A stretch of 11,601 bases of DNA from Cephalothrix spiralis (GCA_032353305.1 JAUCNG010370039.1:1-11601), one strand, 5' to 3'. Positions 1 to 8,569 are shown, numbered from the stretch's first letter. The notes: a model not told the origin generated them from the sequence alone. Made by a program: numbers and translations.

Positions 1-586
1 TGAACTGAAGTACTCGTCAGACATTGGTTCAACAGATGTAGCCTAAATACAACGATCATGGTTACTTGAGTAATACATTTTTGAGTTATGTACGCTTGAT
101 CAACTTAATGAAATTATACGTTTATGAAGTTGTCCTCAACAGAATCTGTAAATTATGTATCCCCTATGGATAATAGCAATGATATTGCTAAGCGAAGCGA
201 GGCAAAAATATTTTTATTTCAACTATAAACCATCGACAACATATCACCTGACTTCACAATCACATAAAATTTCCAAAGTTTTCAATTTTTAATCAAAGTT
301 TGCATCCCAATTTGCTGAACAACGAGGTAACTTTATCAATGATGCGAGAATATATGATTAGGGGCAAATTTATTGTCTCCGGAAATTTGATATCATTGGA
401 TAAATAGATCAAGAAGCGAGGAAACGTCGTAATGGGGTTCCTGTGGCAGATTAAAAACACTTGCCCTAAAAGCATGATCAGCATTCCGTTTTTTACATGC
501 AGAAGTGTCGGACAGCGGGTGATACCGCTAGATTAAATTCACATGTTATCAAAGCACCCTCACATAATTTTTAGATAATTGTTATC
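1..586. other. 5' flanking DNA upstream of exon 1A
   Basis: AT-rich DNA with no coding exon that I can support on either strand. The only recognisable item is one copy of the GCGAAGCGAG dispersed repeat near 178-240. I see no clear TATA box or initiator tied to exon 1A, so its transcription start is unknown. By position the region should contain the promoter for the long channel transcript, but nothing in the sequence proves that. Confidence 0.5.
178..240 (+). repeat. Dispersed GCGAAGCGAG repeat, copy A
   Basis: This is the most degenerate of four copies. The core AGCGAAGCGAGGC (191-203) is preceded by ATGATATTGCT, like the ATGTTATTGTGC before copy B. It is followed by ACTATAAACCATCGA, which resembles the GGTTATAAACACGAT after copy B. 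The core includes GCGAAGC, a sequence known to form an unusually stable DNA mini-hairpin. Confidence 0.5.
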
Positions 587-622
587 ATGGATACATATTT
601 TGGATTCACTTATAGTCCATAA
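587..622 (+). other. Possible upstream ORF before exon 1A start
   Basis: An ATG at 587 in good context (A at -3, G at +4) opens an 11-codon frame that stops at TAA 620-622, 37 bases before the exon 1A ATG and out of frame with it. If the exon 1A transcript starts upstream of here, this uORF could dampen translation of that isoform. It is irrelevant if transcription starts later. Short ATG-stop frames are common by chance. Confidence 0.25.
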
Positions 623-659
623 TTGTTATAAACTACTTAGCTATATGCCGATAATTAAT

Positions 660-800
660 ATGGATGGCGTAAAGGACTTGAAGTTCATAGACGAGGAGAG
701 TTGCGACTCCCTCGACGAGCACGATGAGGATACAATATGTTTTGATGCTCGGCAGCATTTATTGGCCACTTCTCCTTTGCATGAAATCATACATCTGTGG
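660..800 (+). CDS. TRPC channel, alternative first coding exon 1A
   Basis: This exon encodes 47 residues, MDGVKDLKF to SPLHEIIHLW, and ends at a textbook donor (CTGTGG then GTAAGT) in phase 0, matching the phase of exon 2. The segment is strongly acidic: 13 Asp/Glu against 3 Lys/Arg, concentrated in residues 11-29. It would form the cytosolic tail before the ankyrin repeats. The ATG at 660 is preferred for its context (A at -3, G at +4). An in-frame ATG at 645 has a poor context (T at -3), and the frame is closed by TAA at 576-578. The final ten residues align with the end of exon 1B, which supports a real coding exon. The acidic part itself I do not recognise. Splicing to exon 2 at 8836 would remove an intron of 8,035 bases that contains exon 1B. 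Confidence 0.72.
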
Positions 801-1244
801 GTAAGTCTCTGATTTTGACATATGGTCCCATGTTATTTTGTCCCACAAGGCAATATATCCGAGATGCTTACATCAAAACTGTTCAAGGCTGTATACTTTT
901 AGCGTAATAAAATATATTGACCGACCGCCTTCATACCAAATCGGTGGCAATAGCATGATCAATGTTTTTTATTTAAGCCATCTACACTTAAATAAAAAAA
1001 CAATGATCTGTATGTAAATGTAAAAACTATTTTTTTGCCATTATATGTGAGTATAAATACTAAAAGCCATCTATATTTGATTGAAAAAAATAAACGAGGC
1101 CAATTACAGACCAGCTTTTAAACCGTGATCAAGTGTGTTTTGAACCCTCAGTTTATAGGTTTTTGGTCTCTCTTGCGGTTCTGCCTTACTAACTGAACCA
1201 TTGATCAGTCTCCTTTATTTGTGTCTTAGTATCTCTCGTATAAA

Positions 1245-1704
1245 ACTTCATAACGCCCAGATTGAAAAAGTAGGTAGGTATTTTTAAAAAAGTAGGTATT
1301 AAAAAATGAACATTTATAGGACGCGGAGCACTATAATATTCCGTTTTTTGACTTAAGTTGCGCAAATTAGCATAAATGATATAATAATGAAACTTTAGCA
1401 CACTATTAAGAACACCATTCTCCGACTACATGCATAATATCATTGCAGCAAAAAAAATATACAAATATTACATGATTTAACATCATCCTCAGCATTAGAA
1501 TAATGATTAAATAATACATGTTATTGTGCCGAGCGAAGCGAGGCCGGAAATATTTGAAATATCGGGTTATAAACACGATTTTAAGGCACTTTTGAAAAAA
1601 GAAGGATTCATTTTATGGAATTTTTTTAAAGTAGGTATTTTAAAACAAAGTGAGAAATGTAGGATAATTTTAAAAAAGTAGAAAAAGTAGGTACGTTATG
1701 AAGT
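1245..1704. repeat. AAAAAGTAGGTA repeats inside an 11-bp inverted repeat
   Basis: ACTTCATAACG (1245-1255) recurs inverted as CGTTATGAAGT (1694-1704). Just inside these ends, and at two further places, are direct copies of a motif close to AAAAAGTAGGTA (near 1265, 1286, 1628 and 1681). Dispersed repeat copy B lies between them. This could be a decayed non-autonomous element, but no target-site duplication flanks the ends and an 11-bp match over this distance can arise by chance. Confidence 0.3.
1518..1591 (+). repeat. Dispersed GAGCGAAGCGAG repeat, copy B
   Basis: This is the best-preserved copy. It reads ATGTTATTGTGCCGAGC, then AAGCGAGGC, about 33 bases of AT-rich spacer, then GATTTTAAGGCACTT (1577-1591). 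Copy C matches the last block at 14 of 15 bases and the first block at most positions. That defines a repeat unit of about 65-75 bp rather than only a shared short word. Confidence 0.6.
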
Positions 1705-2539
1705 CTGTGTAAGATAGCAATATAAGGCCAAGCTAAGGGGATTATTATTCTGATTTTGTTCCCAGGAGGACACTTTAAAACACAAATTTTTCCTTAAAAA
1801 GGTCTCTTGCAACACACAATTTTTGTCAGATCTATCGAATTTATGATAGTTTTCCCATAAATACATTAGAAGAAATGTCATATTACATGCATAGTGCAAT
1901 TCAAAACTCGTGTATCGATTCTTGTATCCAAAAAAGCAGCAATACATCAAATAGAAAGTGTAAAATTCCTACCGAAAAATATGGCCACAGTTAAATGGCA
2001 GTTCAAGCAAATACATTTTGATTCAAGCATAAATTATTAACAGAAAATTTAAGAATCATAAAATGTTAATAAAAAATATCCAGGAAAGTTTAAATATACA
2101 TCAATTCATGAATACAAATTCTGTCTGGACAGCCTAATTGTCCAGTTTAAAGAATTAATTTGAAGAATTTAAGTTGATTATCTACAAAATAAAAGAACGA
2201 CATTTTTGGAGAGTATAAAATTTTACAGTTTTATGACTAATGATTATACAATTCTAATAACTTTTCCCCGGGATCTTTTTCTAATAACTAAGTCTTCAGA
2301 AGTCATTCCCGGGCTCCTGTCAAGGCATTTTAAACTTCATGAATGCAAAATACGTCAAATACCTCTATATAGCCCTTTACAGCAAGCTAGGCTAAGCCAA
2401 ATTCTCAAATCATTTAAATGCAACTGAAGATGTATAGCTTTGCAGCTGCTTTGTCTGTATATGCATATGCGTGGAACAATTCTAGTACTTCGTGGAAAAA
2501 ACATTTAGATTACATGTACGACACACTTATGTAAATTCA

Positions 2540-2550
2540 CTATATATAAA
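2540..2550 (+). promoter_or_regulatory. TATA-like element upstream of exon 1B
   Basis: CTATATATAAA lies about 280 bases before the exon 1B ATG, a plausible place for a TATA box if the 5' UTR is around 250 bases. In DNA this AT-rich such strings are frequent, and no initiator or downstream element is evident, so this is only a candidate. Confidence 0.2.
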
Positions 2551-2827
2551 TTTAATGATTGATTTTATCAGCGTTTAAAACACAATGAAATCACATTAAA
2601 CTTTATAATGAATATAAATAGCCTGAATACAATGAGTTCAACTAAGGTTGATCGAAGTACGGTTATTCAAAGTATGAAAACCATTTTTGGAATTTTAGCC
2701 CTCGAGACTAATTTATGATTTTTTCTCTCTTTAAAAATCGTTGGTGCAAAAAAGCTTTTCTTTGGTAGATCCACACATTGGCAATTGTAATTCAAGTCAT
2801 TGCATTTTGCATAAAGATTGCTAAAAC

Positions 2828-2956
2828 ATGGATGATATGATCGCTATAGATTCAGATTCAATTTATGAGAATGAAATATATGAGGAGTTTCTCAATCCAG
2901 TTGAAAGAGAGAGATACATAAATTCTCAGCCAATTTATAAAACTATCAAAGCGCTG
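2828..2956 (+). CDS. TRPC channel, alternative first coding exon 1B
   Basis: The exon encodes 43 residues, MDDMIAIDSD to QPIYKTIKAL, and ends at GCGCTG then GTAAGT in phase 0. It would join exon 2 as KAL-LSKKEALF, a natural lead-in to a TRPC ankyrin domain. The ATG has a strong context (AAAAC before, G at +4). TAA at 2822-2824 closes the frame six bases upstream and no AG lies between it and the ATG. AG sites inside the exon (2848-2849, 2854-2855) give the wrong phase. It must therefore be a start exon, not an internal exon after 1A. Like 1A it is acidic (10 Asp/Glu, 4 Lys/Arg), and its last ten residues align with those of 1A. Intron 1B (2957-8835) is 5,879 bases long. Confidence 0.8.
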
Positions 2957-3795
2957 GTAAGTAAAACAGAAAATACATTTGATTGCGGGTGTAATTCTAT
3001 GGTCATCTATTTTTATATGTGAGAAAGGTAGATGTTGATATGATCATATAAAGGGCTCAGAGGCAATTCTTACAGGCATAAAATTGAGCTTTTATATATT
3101 ATAGCCGTTTCAAAACTTGAAATGGTATCTTAAGTCAAGTAGCCATGTCCTATTTTCTATATACCGGATCTAAGCGGGTTTCCCCCGAAGGAGGTGGTTT
3201 CCCTTGTGGAAGGACATCGCACTGCACATATCTAAAAAAGAAACGTAGCAAAAATGGCTACAGAAATAGTATCACCCAGGACCCAGGGGTGAGTCCCAGT
3301 TCCATTGAAGATGGCCAACACTTTATATTCATAAAGTTCATTCACAAGATACACTAATTAACTGGTAAGGACGTTCCCGTCCCAGCATATGAATGAACAG
3401 ATTATGTTAATAGAGCCAAATTAGTGGCCTCCGAGTCTATGCTCATAAAGTCCTAATTACATTCACAAATGAATGTCTTGAATACAGAAGCAGACATCTA
3501 AAACATAGGGAAACCTTCTTAACGACAAGTTACTACCTTAAATGGTGAAAACGTTTTTATCAATATCTGTTACGACCCAAGTAACAGGCCAGAAGAGTAA
3601 TAAATACCAAGAAGAAACCAAAAGTGACAATAAACAAACGTCCGGGATGGATTTCTTATCTAATGACGGCACTATCTAAATGCCGTAGCACCAAATTGCT
3701 ACTTTATTTCCAAGCAAATTAATTTGAATTTGCAGAATCGAGGGTTATATACGCACTCTTGCTGGATGTATCACAATTTTCACACACCATTTCAG
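2957..3795. other. Intron 1, segment between exon 1B and the hAT-like element
   Basis: No exon that I can support with confidence. The reading frame of exon 1B runs on to a stop after 3019 if the donor is not used, so intron retention would add only about 21 codons. A GC-richer patch near 3160-3310 contains an ATG-started frame ending at a GTGAGT donor (see findings). A 7-bp hairpin, ACATTCA/TGAATGT, sits at 3459-3476. The rest is unremarkable. Confidence 0.45.
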
Positions 3796-4073
3796 CAGTA
3801 TTGCCACGCTAAAAATCGAGAGAGAGAAAAAACGTAGAATAGGAGTCAAAACGAACGAATTTTTTGTTTCAAAGTTTTAAACCGTGGTATTGAAAACCAC
3901 ACTTTTTGAAACATTGAAAAAACATTATATCTTCATTCATGTCTTGGACATCAAATCTGTTGCATAGGAATTAGGAATTTCAGAAGAGGATTTTGATTCC
4001 CAATTCGGGCTTCATGCTCGCTTATTCTCCTGCACTTGAATACCATAATTGTTGAGTTTAGCAATAATTTATG

Positions 4074-4141
4074 ATGTTATCAAGCCGAGCAGAGCGAGGC
4101 GAGGAAAAGTTAGGGGTCATAATTGCGATTTTAAGGTACTT
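4074..4141 (+). repeat. Dispersed GAGCGAAGCGAG repeat, copy C
   Basis: The order of blocks is the same as in copy B: ATGTTATCAAGCCGAGC, a modified core AGAGCGAGGCGAGG, an AT-rich spacer, then GATTTTAAGGTACTT (4127-4141). The core has lost GCGAAGC through an AGCAGAGCGAG variant. The copy lies inside the hAT-like element, either as part of it or nested within it. Confidence 0.55.
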
Positions 4142-4660
4142 AGCGGAATTGCCATTGAGGCACCGAACACAATTTAGATTTTGACATAAAGTATTAGGGC
4201 AAATAGGTGAAATAGCTTTATTTTTTGCGCGCCTTTTTACACTCCATTGATTATGATGTTTAGAAAAAAAGGGACAAAACCCAACTTTAAGACACTCTCA
4301 GTCACTGAGATTATAAGATTCGTCTTAGTGCAAAGAGTCTTAAGACACTGTGCGGAATTAAATATGCACACCGACAACATTGCTGGTTATAGGATATTGG
4401 ACAAACCATAAACGGATATAGTCAGAAAATATACTGAACTTGTATTTTTTGAACGCTGATAGCGTATAACATATATGGTCTCGTAATTGTACGATAATTA
4501 AATGATCATACATTGCAATTACGTGATTTTATTTATTTGAAGCTATGATGTTATAGAACGCCATTAGTAATATTAGTAATACTAAATGCTAAATTTTTGA
4601 AAGATATACGATCTGTAAGATCTTTTAAAAGCGTATGCTTTTATTACATTCCGTTTCTTA

Positions 4661-4714
4661 GATCTACGTTTTTAGACGTAGATCTACGTTTTTAGACGTA
4701 GATCTACGTTTTTA
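4661..4714. repeat. 20-bp tandem repeat of self-complementary units
   Basis: GATCTACGTTTTTAGACGTA is repeated exactly twice (4661-4680, 4681-4700) and followed by a partial third copy to 4714. Each junction forms GATCTACGT-TTTTAG-ACGTAGATC, a perfect 9-bp stem with a 6-base loop, so the array can fold into successive hairpins. Related ACGTAGA words in the opposite sense continue to about 4805. Subterminal hairpins and repeats of this kind are common near the ends of DNA transposons. Confidence 0.8.
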
Positions 4715-4868
4715 AAACGAATCTTGAGAAAACGTAGAACAAACGTGGAATTTGCCAGTTTTTTCAAAAAAACGTAGATCTCCGAAAAAACGTAGAATCG
4801 TAGATAGTGGCAACACTGCATTTGTATGATTTTTTACTAATTGTCACCGACATTTTCGAGAAATTTCA

Positions 4869-4893
4869 TATTTTTTACATAGTGTAAAAAATA
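4869..4893. repeat. Perfect 11-bp inverted repeat with 3-base loop
   Basis: TATTTTTTACA (4869-4879) and TGTAAAAAATA (4883-4893) are exact reverse complements separated by TAG. Looser outer symmetry exists between CACCGACATTTTCGA (from 4846) and CGGTGTCGAAATGTG (from 4915). This suggests a larger decayed palindrome lying just right of the hAT-like element. Confidence 0.65.
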
Positions 4894-5040
4894 GCAGGGG
4901 TGATACGCACCGGTCGGTGTCGAAATGTGTCACATTTAACGAGACCTTTAACATACATTCATAAGGGAAGGGTTCACTAGTCCGAAGAATTAGGTATTCA
5001 AAAACTAAACATTATTTGACTTCTTTTCAAAAACTGAACG

Positions 5041-5104
5041 TAACCCTAACCCGAACCCAATTCTTACTCTAACCCTATAGCCCTAACCAAAAAACCCTAA
5101 CCCT
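5041..5104. repeat. Interstitial telomere-like CCCTAA tract
   Basis: Several CCCTAA units (TTAGGG on the other strand) occur in a short stretch with degenerate intervals such as CCCGAACCCAA and CCCTATAGCCCTAA. TTAGGG is the telomere repeat of vertebrates and most non-arthropod invertebrates, so this looks like an old internal telomeric insertion or a derived satellite. At about 60 bases and degenerate, it is weak taxonomic evidence. Confidence 0.6.
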
Positions 5105-5189
5105 GATTAATAAGTCAAAATTTCGAAAAAATCAAGAAAATAATTAATGGAAAAAACTGTCATTTTGCACGCCTTGCACGTCCTAAAAT

Positions 5190-5253
5190 CATGATCTGTC
5201 AAACTGAGCGAAGCGAGACGAGAACACTTTTATAGATTATTGATTTAAGACTT
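5190..5253 (+). repeat. Dispersed GAGCGAAGCGAG repeat, copy D
   Basis: The core GAGCGAAGCGAGACGAG (5206-5222) is preceded by ATGATCTGTCAAACT and followed about 20 bases later by GATTTAAGACTT (5242-5253). That last block resembles GATTTTAAGGCACTT of copies B and C. GCGAAGC is intact. Confidence 0.5.
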
Positions 5254-6795
5254 GGTCATTTTCAAAGAGTACACGTATTAACAATTTTCGTTTTTAAAAT
5301 TGAAGATGTCGAGATTTTTACACATCTCTTTAAATTTTTCAGTTTTTCATTTTTTAAAACGGCTTATCATCCCAGTCAATTTTTCAGTTAGTAAGGCACC
5401 TCGCACTGTTCAGCAGAGCCTGAACCAAATTAGTTCAGTCACTTAAGTACTTTCTGACCTGAGCCCAAGACTCTCGACTCTTCCAACATCCACCGAGGTC
5501 ATTGAGGGTAAGACAAGTCGTTGAGAAAATTTGAGATCAAATTACAGGTTAAAGAATAACTCTTAGAGGGTTTTCAAAACAAATTTAAAAAGTTGAAATT
5601 TCCCATCATGCCATCTGAAGACTGACAAATGACTCAAAAATTAAATAGTCAAAATGTTTTGATGAAATCAGCAAGTTAATGAGATAATTTATAAATCGCC
5701 CAAGCAAGGTAGTGCCAACTTTGAAAACTAATAGTGAAGCTTTTTTTCAATATTATATCAAAATGAAGGAATATTTAATGCAATAAATATTTATTTACAC
5801 CCATTGAAATCCCTCCATCCATCCCACCAACACTTATAGAGGGCACAGGATGGCTCCAGCGATTTCAAAATGAATACAAGATGCTTAATTTTCATTATTT
5901 ACAAATGTATGACATCCAACCAATTTTAGAAAATACACCCTTTTGAATCATCTCATCGAACGTTTCAATTTCTGTATAGAACAACATGTATCATAAAACG
6001 AAGAGCCTATGTGAATATTATCGAGGATACTTGCACCAATTGTATCTCTCCCAGTAATATGCATTTGATTAGCAAAATATTAGATATTTTTATCGTTATA
6101 AAAATACTAGCTATTTGTTATTACATTATGGTTACTTTACCTAGTTTTCGCAATGGTAAAATAAATATATCTTGTAACAATTATCAGCTGATTTACTCTT
6201 CAAGTAGCTAGATAAATAATCAAATGACAGAAATTTGATCTTGTCCCTACAAATCTCATAAAATATTAAAGACTCCGCGATGCGTCAAAGATTTAAAAGC
6301 AAGGGCTGTCGTGACATGCAATGATTAACTAAAATGAAATGATATTCTTTCTCAATTCTCTTAGCCATTATTATGCTTTACGACCATCATTAACTAATCC
6401 CGAGGGAACGATAACATCAGTGCACTCGAATGGCACATATATTCCTGATATATCTGTAACAACTGAATAATTCAAAGAGCTTTAACTATAGGAAGAAACA
6501 CATAGATCGTGTTTTCTTCATTTTGGTTGGGAAAGGTGCTGAATGAAAAAAAATGAATATCATATGGGCATTTTGACACCCCGACTTTGGTTGCTATATA
6601 CCTCAAATGAAATGCTTATCTGAGGTGGAAATCTTGAATTTTTAATATCATCTTTCAGTTCAGTTCGGGATAGCGATGCTTAGCGACGATAAGAGCAATC
6701 CAAGCGCTACAAATCGGTGGATCGCCCTGATCCACAAAACACCTTCAGCTCTGGCTGGAAAGCGCCATTTTTTGTATATACATGTAGTATCTAAA

Positions 6796-6825
6796 AATAA
6801 CTTTCTTTTAAAAAGGAAAGTTATT
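6796..6825. repeat. Small hairpin
   Basis: AATAACTTTC (6796-6805) and GAAAGTTATT (6816-6825) are exact reverse complements. TTTT and AAAA inside the loop extend the stem with one G-T pair. Function is unknown. Confidence 0.5.
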
Positions 6826-7220
6826 CTTTTTTCTGCTCATTTATTCTATTTGGAAGCGGATTTTTTCTATGAAAATCCAAAAATCCCCACCCGCGATCCG
6901 TAGCGACAGACAGCGCTCGAATAAGTACCAAGCTGGGTCAAGGATTAGCGATGAATTAATCAATTCATTAATTTTCTGAAAGCTTTTTATTTAAAAAACA
7001 AAAGATGGATAGACCAAAAGTTAGCATACAGGCTGCAATGCCAGTATACATAGTATAGCGCAGCCGAAACCCCAACTTCCCGCATCTAAAATTTGGCATC
7101 GTCATAGCTCGTATATATGCATTCAGAAAAAATATCTTAATTGAATGTATATGGATTTTTGGGTTTTTATCCTCATTACTCACTTCATACTGTATATTGC
7201 AACCATATAAAAATATTAAT

Positions 7221-7275
7221 AAGTATCGGTTTCGGTTTCGCCCGAAACCTTGCAGTATCGGTTTCGGATTCGAGG
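7221..7275. repeat. GGTTTCG-rich patch
   Basis: AGTATCGGTTTCGG occurs twice (from 7223 and from 7254), with GGTTTCG repeated and mirrored by CGAAACC at 7243-7249. It is CpG-rich against an AT-rich background. It is probably a repeat fragment of unknown type. Confidence 0.4.
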
Positions 7276-8122
7276 AACCGGCGGGAAATTTGCAAACCCT
7301 GGCTGCGATGACTGGCACCGAACGGGAAAAGAGCGAAGTTTAAATTTTCTAGAAATCAATGATATGCGGAACCCGGAACGACTTTTAATTGAAACCAATT
7401 TTGAAGAGGGATTCATAAAAGAACCCCACATTCAAAAAATGGATTTCAATGTTTCAAAATACGGTTGCACCATTTAGGATAATAGCATTTTGAGACACAA
7501 AGTATACCGACGCCTACAGATGACGGGCCGGGTAGAGAACGTAATTTGCGGAGAGTAAATCGGAATGGGATAATAGCGGCCCATATCATGCTACCCCGAC
7601 AGACAAAGGTTGGTACAAGGCGCGTTTTTCACTAGGATCAAGCGCTATCTAGTACCTTAGTTTGGAGCAACCGGGCCATGGTTCGGGAAATCAAACCAGG
7701 TCTTATTGTAGAGACATAACGTTTTATGTTAGGACGTAAAAAGATAAAATTTTGAAGTGATGCATATAGATTTTGTAGCCTGCAAACCATATGCAGCCTT
7801 ATGGGACACATTATAAAGTTAGTCCCGCATATTTTTCTGACACGACGATTTCATCAATATAGCTCAGCAGCCAAGTATTATTGCAATTAAGATAATTGGG
7901 TTTACGTCAGGAAAGGTTTACTCAGACCGACTAAGACAGTAATTGTGTCTTCTTGAACCGAATTTATCTTTGCTATTAAGCCGTAAAGATGAAACCCTAC
8001 CAACAGCTGATCTATATATAGTTGAATTCACCGTCGTATGAACGAAGAAGTGTAACATGTTACTTTCCATTACGTAAAATTTATTAATCCTCCAACTATA
8101 TGGGAAGATGATGGATAGTAGT

Positions 8123-8273
8123 TACCTTGGAGTTACCTTATTAAAAGAAGCGATGGTATTACCCCCCGACTACATACGGCGCGTGTAGTCTCGAGGATAA
8201 TACCATACAATTAGATTAGACAAGTCGGTTCGCAATGTCTTTACCCTTTATATATCAAGGTACCTTGGAGTTA
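8123..8273. mobile_element. 125-bp stem-loop insert between 13-bp direct repeats
   Basis: TACCTTGGAGTTA occurs at 8123-8135 and again exactly at 8261-8273, as a target-site duplication would. The enclosed 125 bp contains a two-tier stem-loop. ATGGTATTA (8153-8161) pairs with TAATACCAT (8198-8206), and inside it GACTACA (8168-8174) pairs with TGTAGTC (8184-8190). There is no poly-A tail and no convincing Pol III box, so it does not fit a typical SINE. It may be a small retroposed structured RNA or a local duplication. Confidence 0.4.
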
Positions 8274-8430
8274 ACTGTTTACAAAAAAATATCCCGAGTA
8301 CGTGTGTTTACAGCCAAGAATCCCTTTGACAGAGGGTCAATCATCTTCTTAAGCACGGCTTGCGAAAAAGGCGGTAAATTTACACTGGTGCCCAACTAAG
8401 CCTAAGCCCTTTTGAGAATTTGTCTTTTGA

Positions 8431-8569
8431 AAGGGTGACTACAGCTTTGCAAAAAAACAGTCGCGACAAACATTTTTGCCAAAACCACATTTTCCAACTT
8501 CTATCTTATTTTTTCAACTTTCAATTACATTTTAGAATTCCATGGTTTTCCAGACCTGTGGTCACCCTG
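8431..8569. mobile_element. hAT-like MITE, about 139 bp
   Basis: AGGGTGACTACAG (8432-8444) and the inverted CTGTGGTCACCCT (8556-8568) match at 12 of 13. Read inward from the right end the sequence is CAGGGTGACCACAGGTCTGG, an end sequence of the CAGGG-type common in hAT-family miniature elements. The left end carries A where the first C is expected. The flanking octamers TCTTTTGA and TCTGATCA agree at 5 of 8 positions, as an eroded 8-bp target duplication might. The element is too short to encode a transposase. Confidence 0.6.

Larger units (their letters stand above)
801..2827. other. Intron 1A, left part / region upstream of exon 1B
   Basis: About 2 kb without a coding exon that I can support. 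It contains AAAAAGTAGGTA-type repeats and dispersed repeat copy B in its first half. The second half is AT-rich single-copy-looking DNA up to exon 1B. If exon 1B is a start exon, its promoter should lie in the last few hundred bases. A TATATATAAA stretch at 2541-2550 is the only candidate element seen. Short open frames on both strands here lack splice sites or family resemblance. Confidence 0.5.
3796..4818. mobile_element. Decayed hAT-like DNA transposon, non-autonomous
   Basis: CAGTATTGCCAC (3796-3807) and its inverted counterpart GTGGCAACACTG (4807-4818) match at 11 of 12 bases, giving terminal repeats that begin CAGTG as in many hAT elements. The eight bases outside each end (CATTTCAG and CATTTGTA) agree at the first five, consistent with a decayed 8-bp target duplication. 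AAAAAACGTAGAAT occurs just inside both ends, in direct orientation. The ~1 kb interior has no transposase frame that I can recognise. It contains dispersed repeat copy C and, near the right end, a hairpin-forming tandem array. Assignment to hAT rests only on end sequence and duplication length. Confidence 0.5.
4819..8430. other. Intron 1, middle segment
   Basis: About 3.6 kb without an exon that I can support. It contains a 25-base palindrome (4869-4893), a telomere-like tract (5041-5104), dispersed repeat copy D, a small hairpin (6796-6825), a GGTTTCG-rich patch (7221-7275) and a stem-loop insert between 13-bp direct repeats (8123-8273). Patches near 6660-6930 and 7480-7700 look richer in G+C than their surroundings and are probably remains of unidentified repeats. 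Open frames in these patches show no family resemblance. Confidence 0.5.

Noticed and set aside
579-659. N-terminal extension of exon 1A to TTG at 579 or ATG at 645
   Set aside because: TTG is an unlikely start in an animal gene and ATG 645 has T at -3. ATG 660 has a much better context and starts like exon 1B (Met-Asp).
1481-1500. Minus-strand CTGAGGA box
   Set aside because: No GAAA box or stem follows at the required distance.
2206-2427. 73-residue open frame on the plus strand
   Set aside because: Starts at TTG, has no splice donor and no family resemblance.
6011-6211. 66-residue hydrophobic open frame
   Set aside because: No splice donor in phase and no resemblance to a known exon. 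AT-rich DNA often yields hydrophobic chance frames.
6676-6903. 75-residue plus-strand open frame in a GC-richer patch
   Set aside because: No recognisable domain or splice sites. Composition suggests repeat remnant.
6968-7318. 116-residue open frame on the minus strand
   Set aside because: Lies over the GGTTTCG-rich patch, with no recognisable family, no splice signals and no supporting context. Likely a chance frame in repeat DNA.
7674-7692. GGTTCGGGAAATC, similar to a tRNA T-arm or box B
   Set aside because: No box A at the right distance, no acceptor stem pairing and no anticodon arm, so neither a tRNA nor a clear tRNA-derived SINE.
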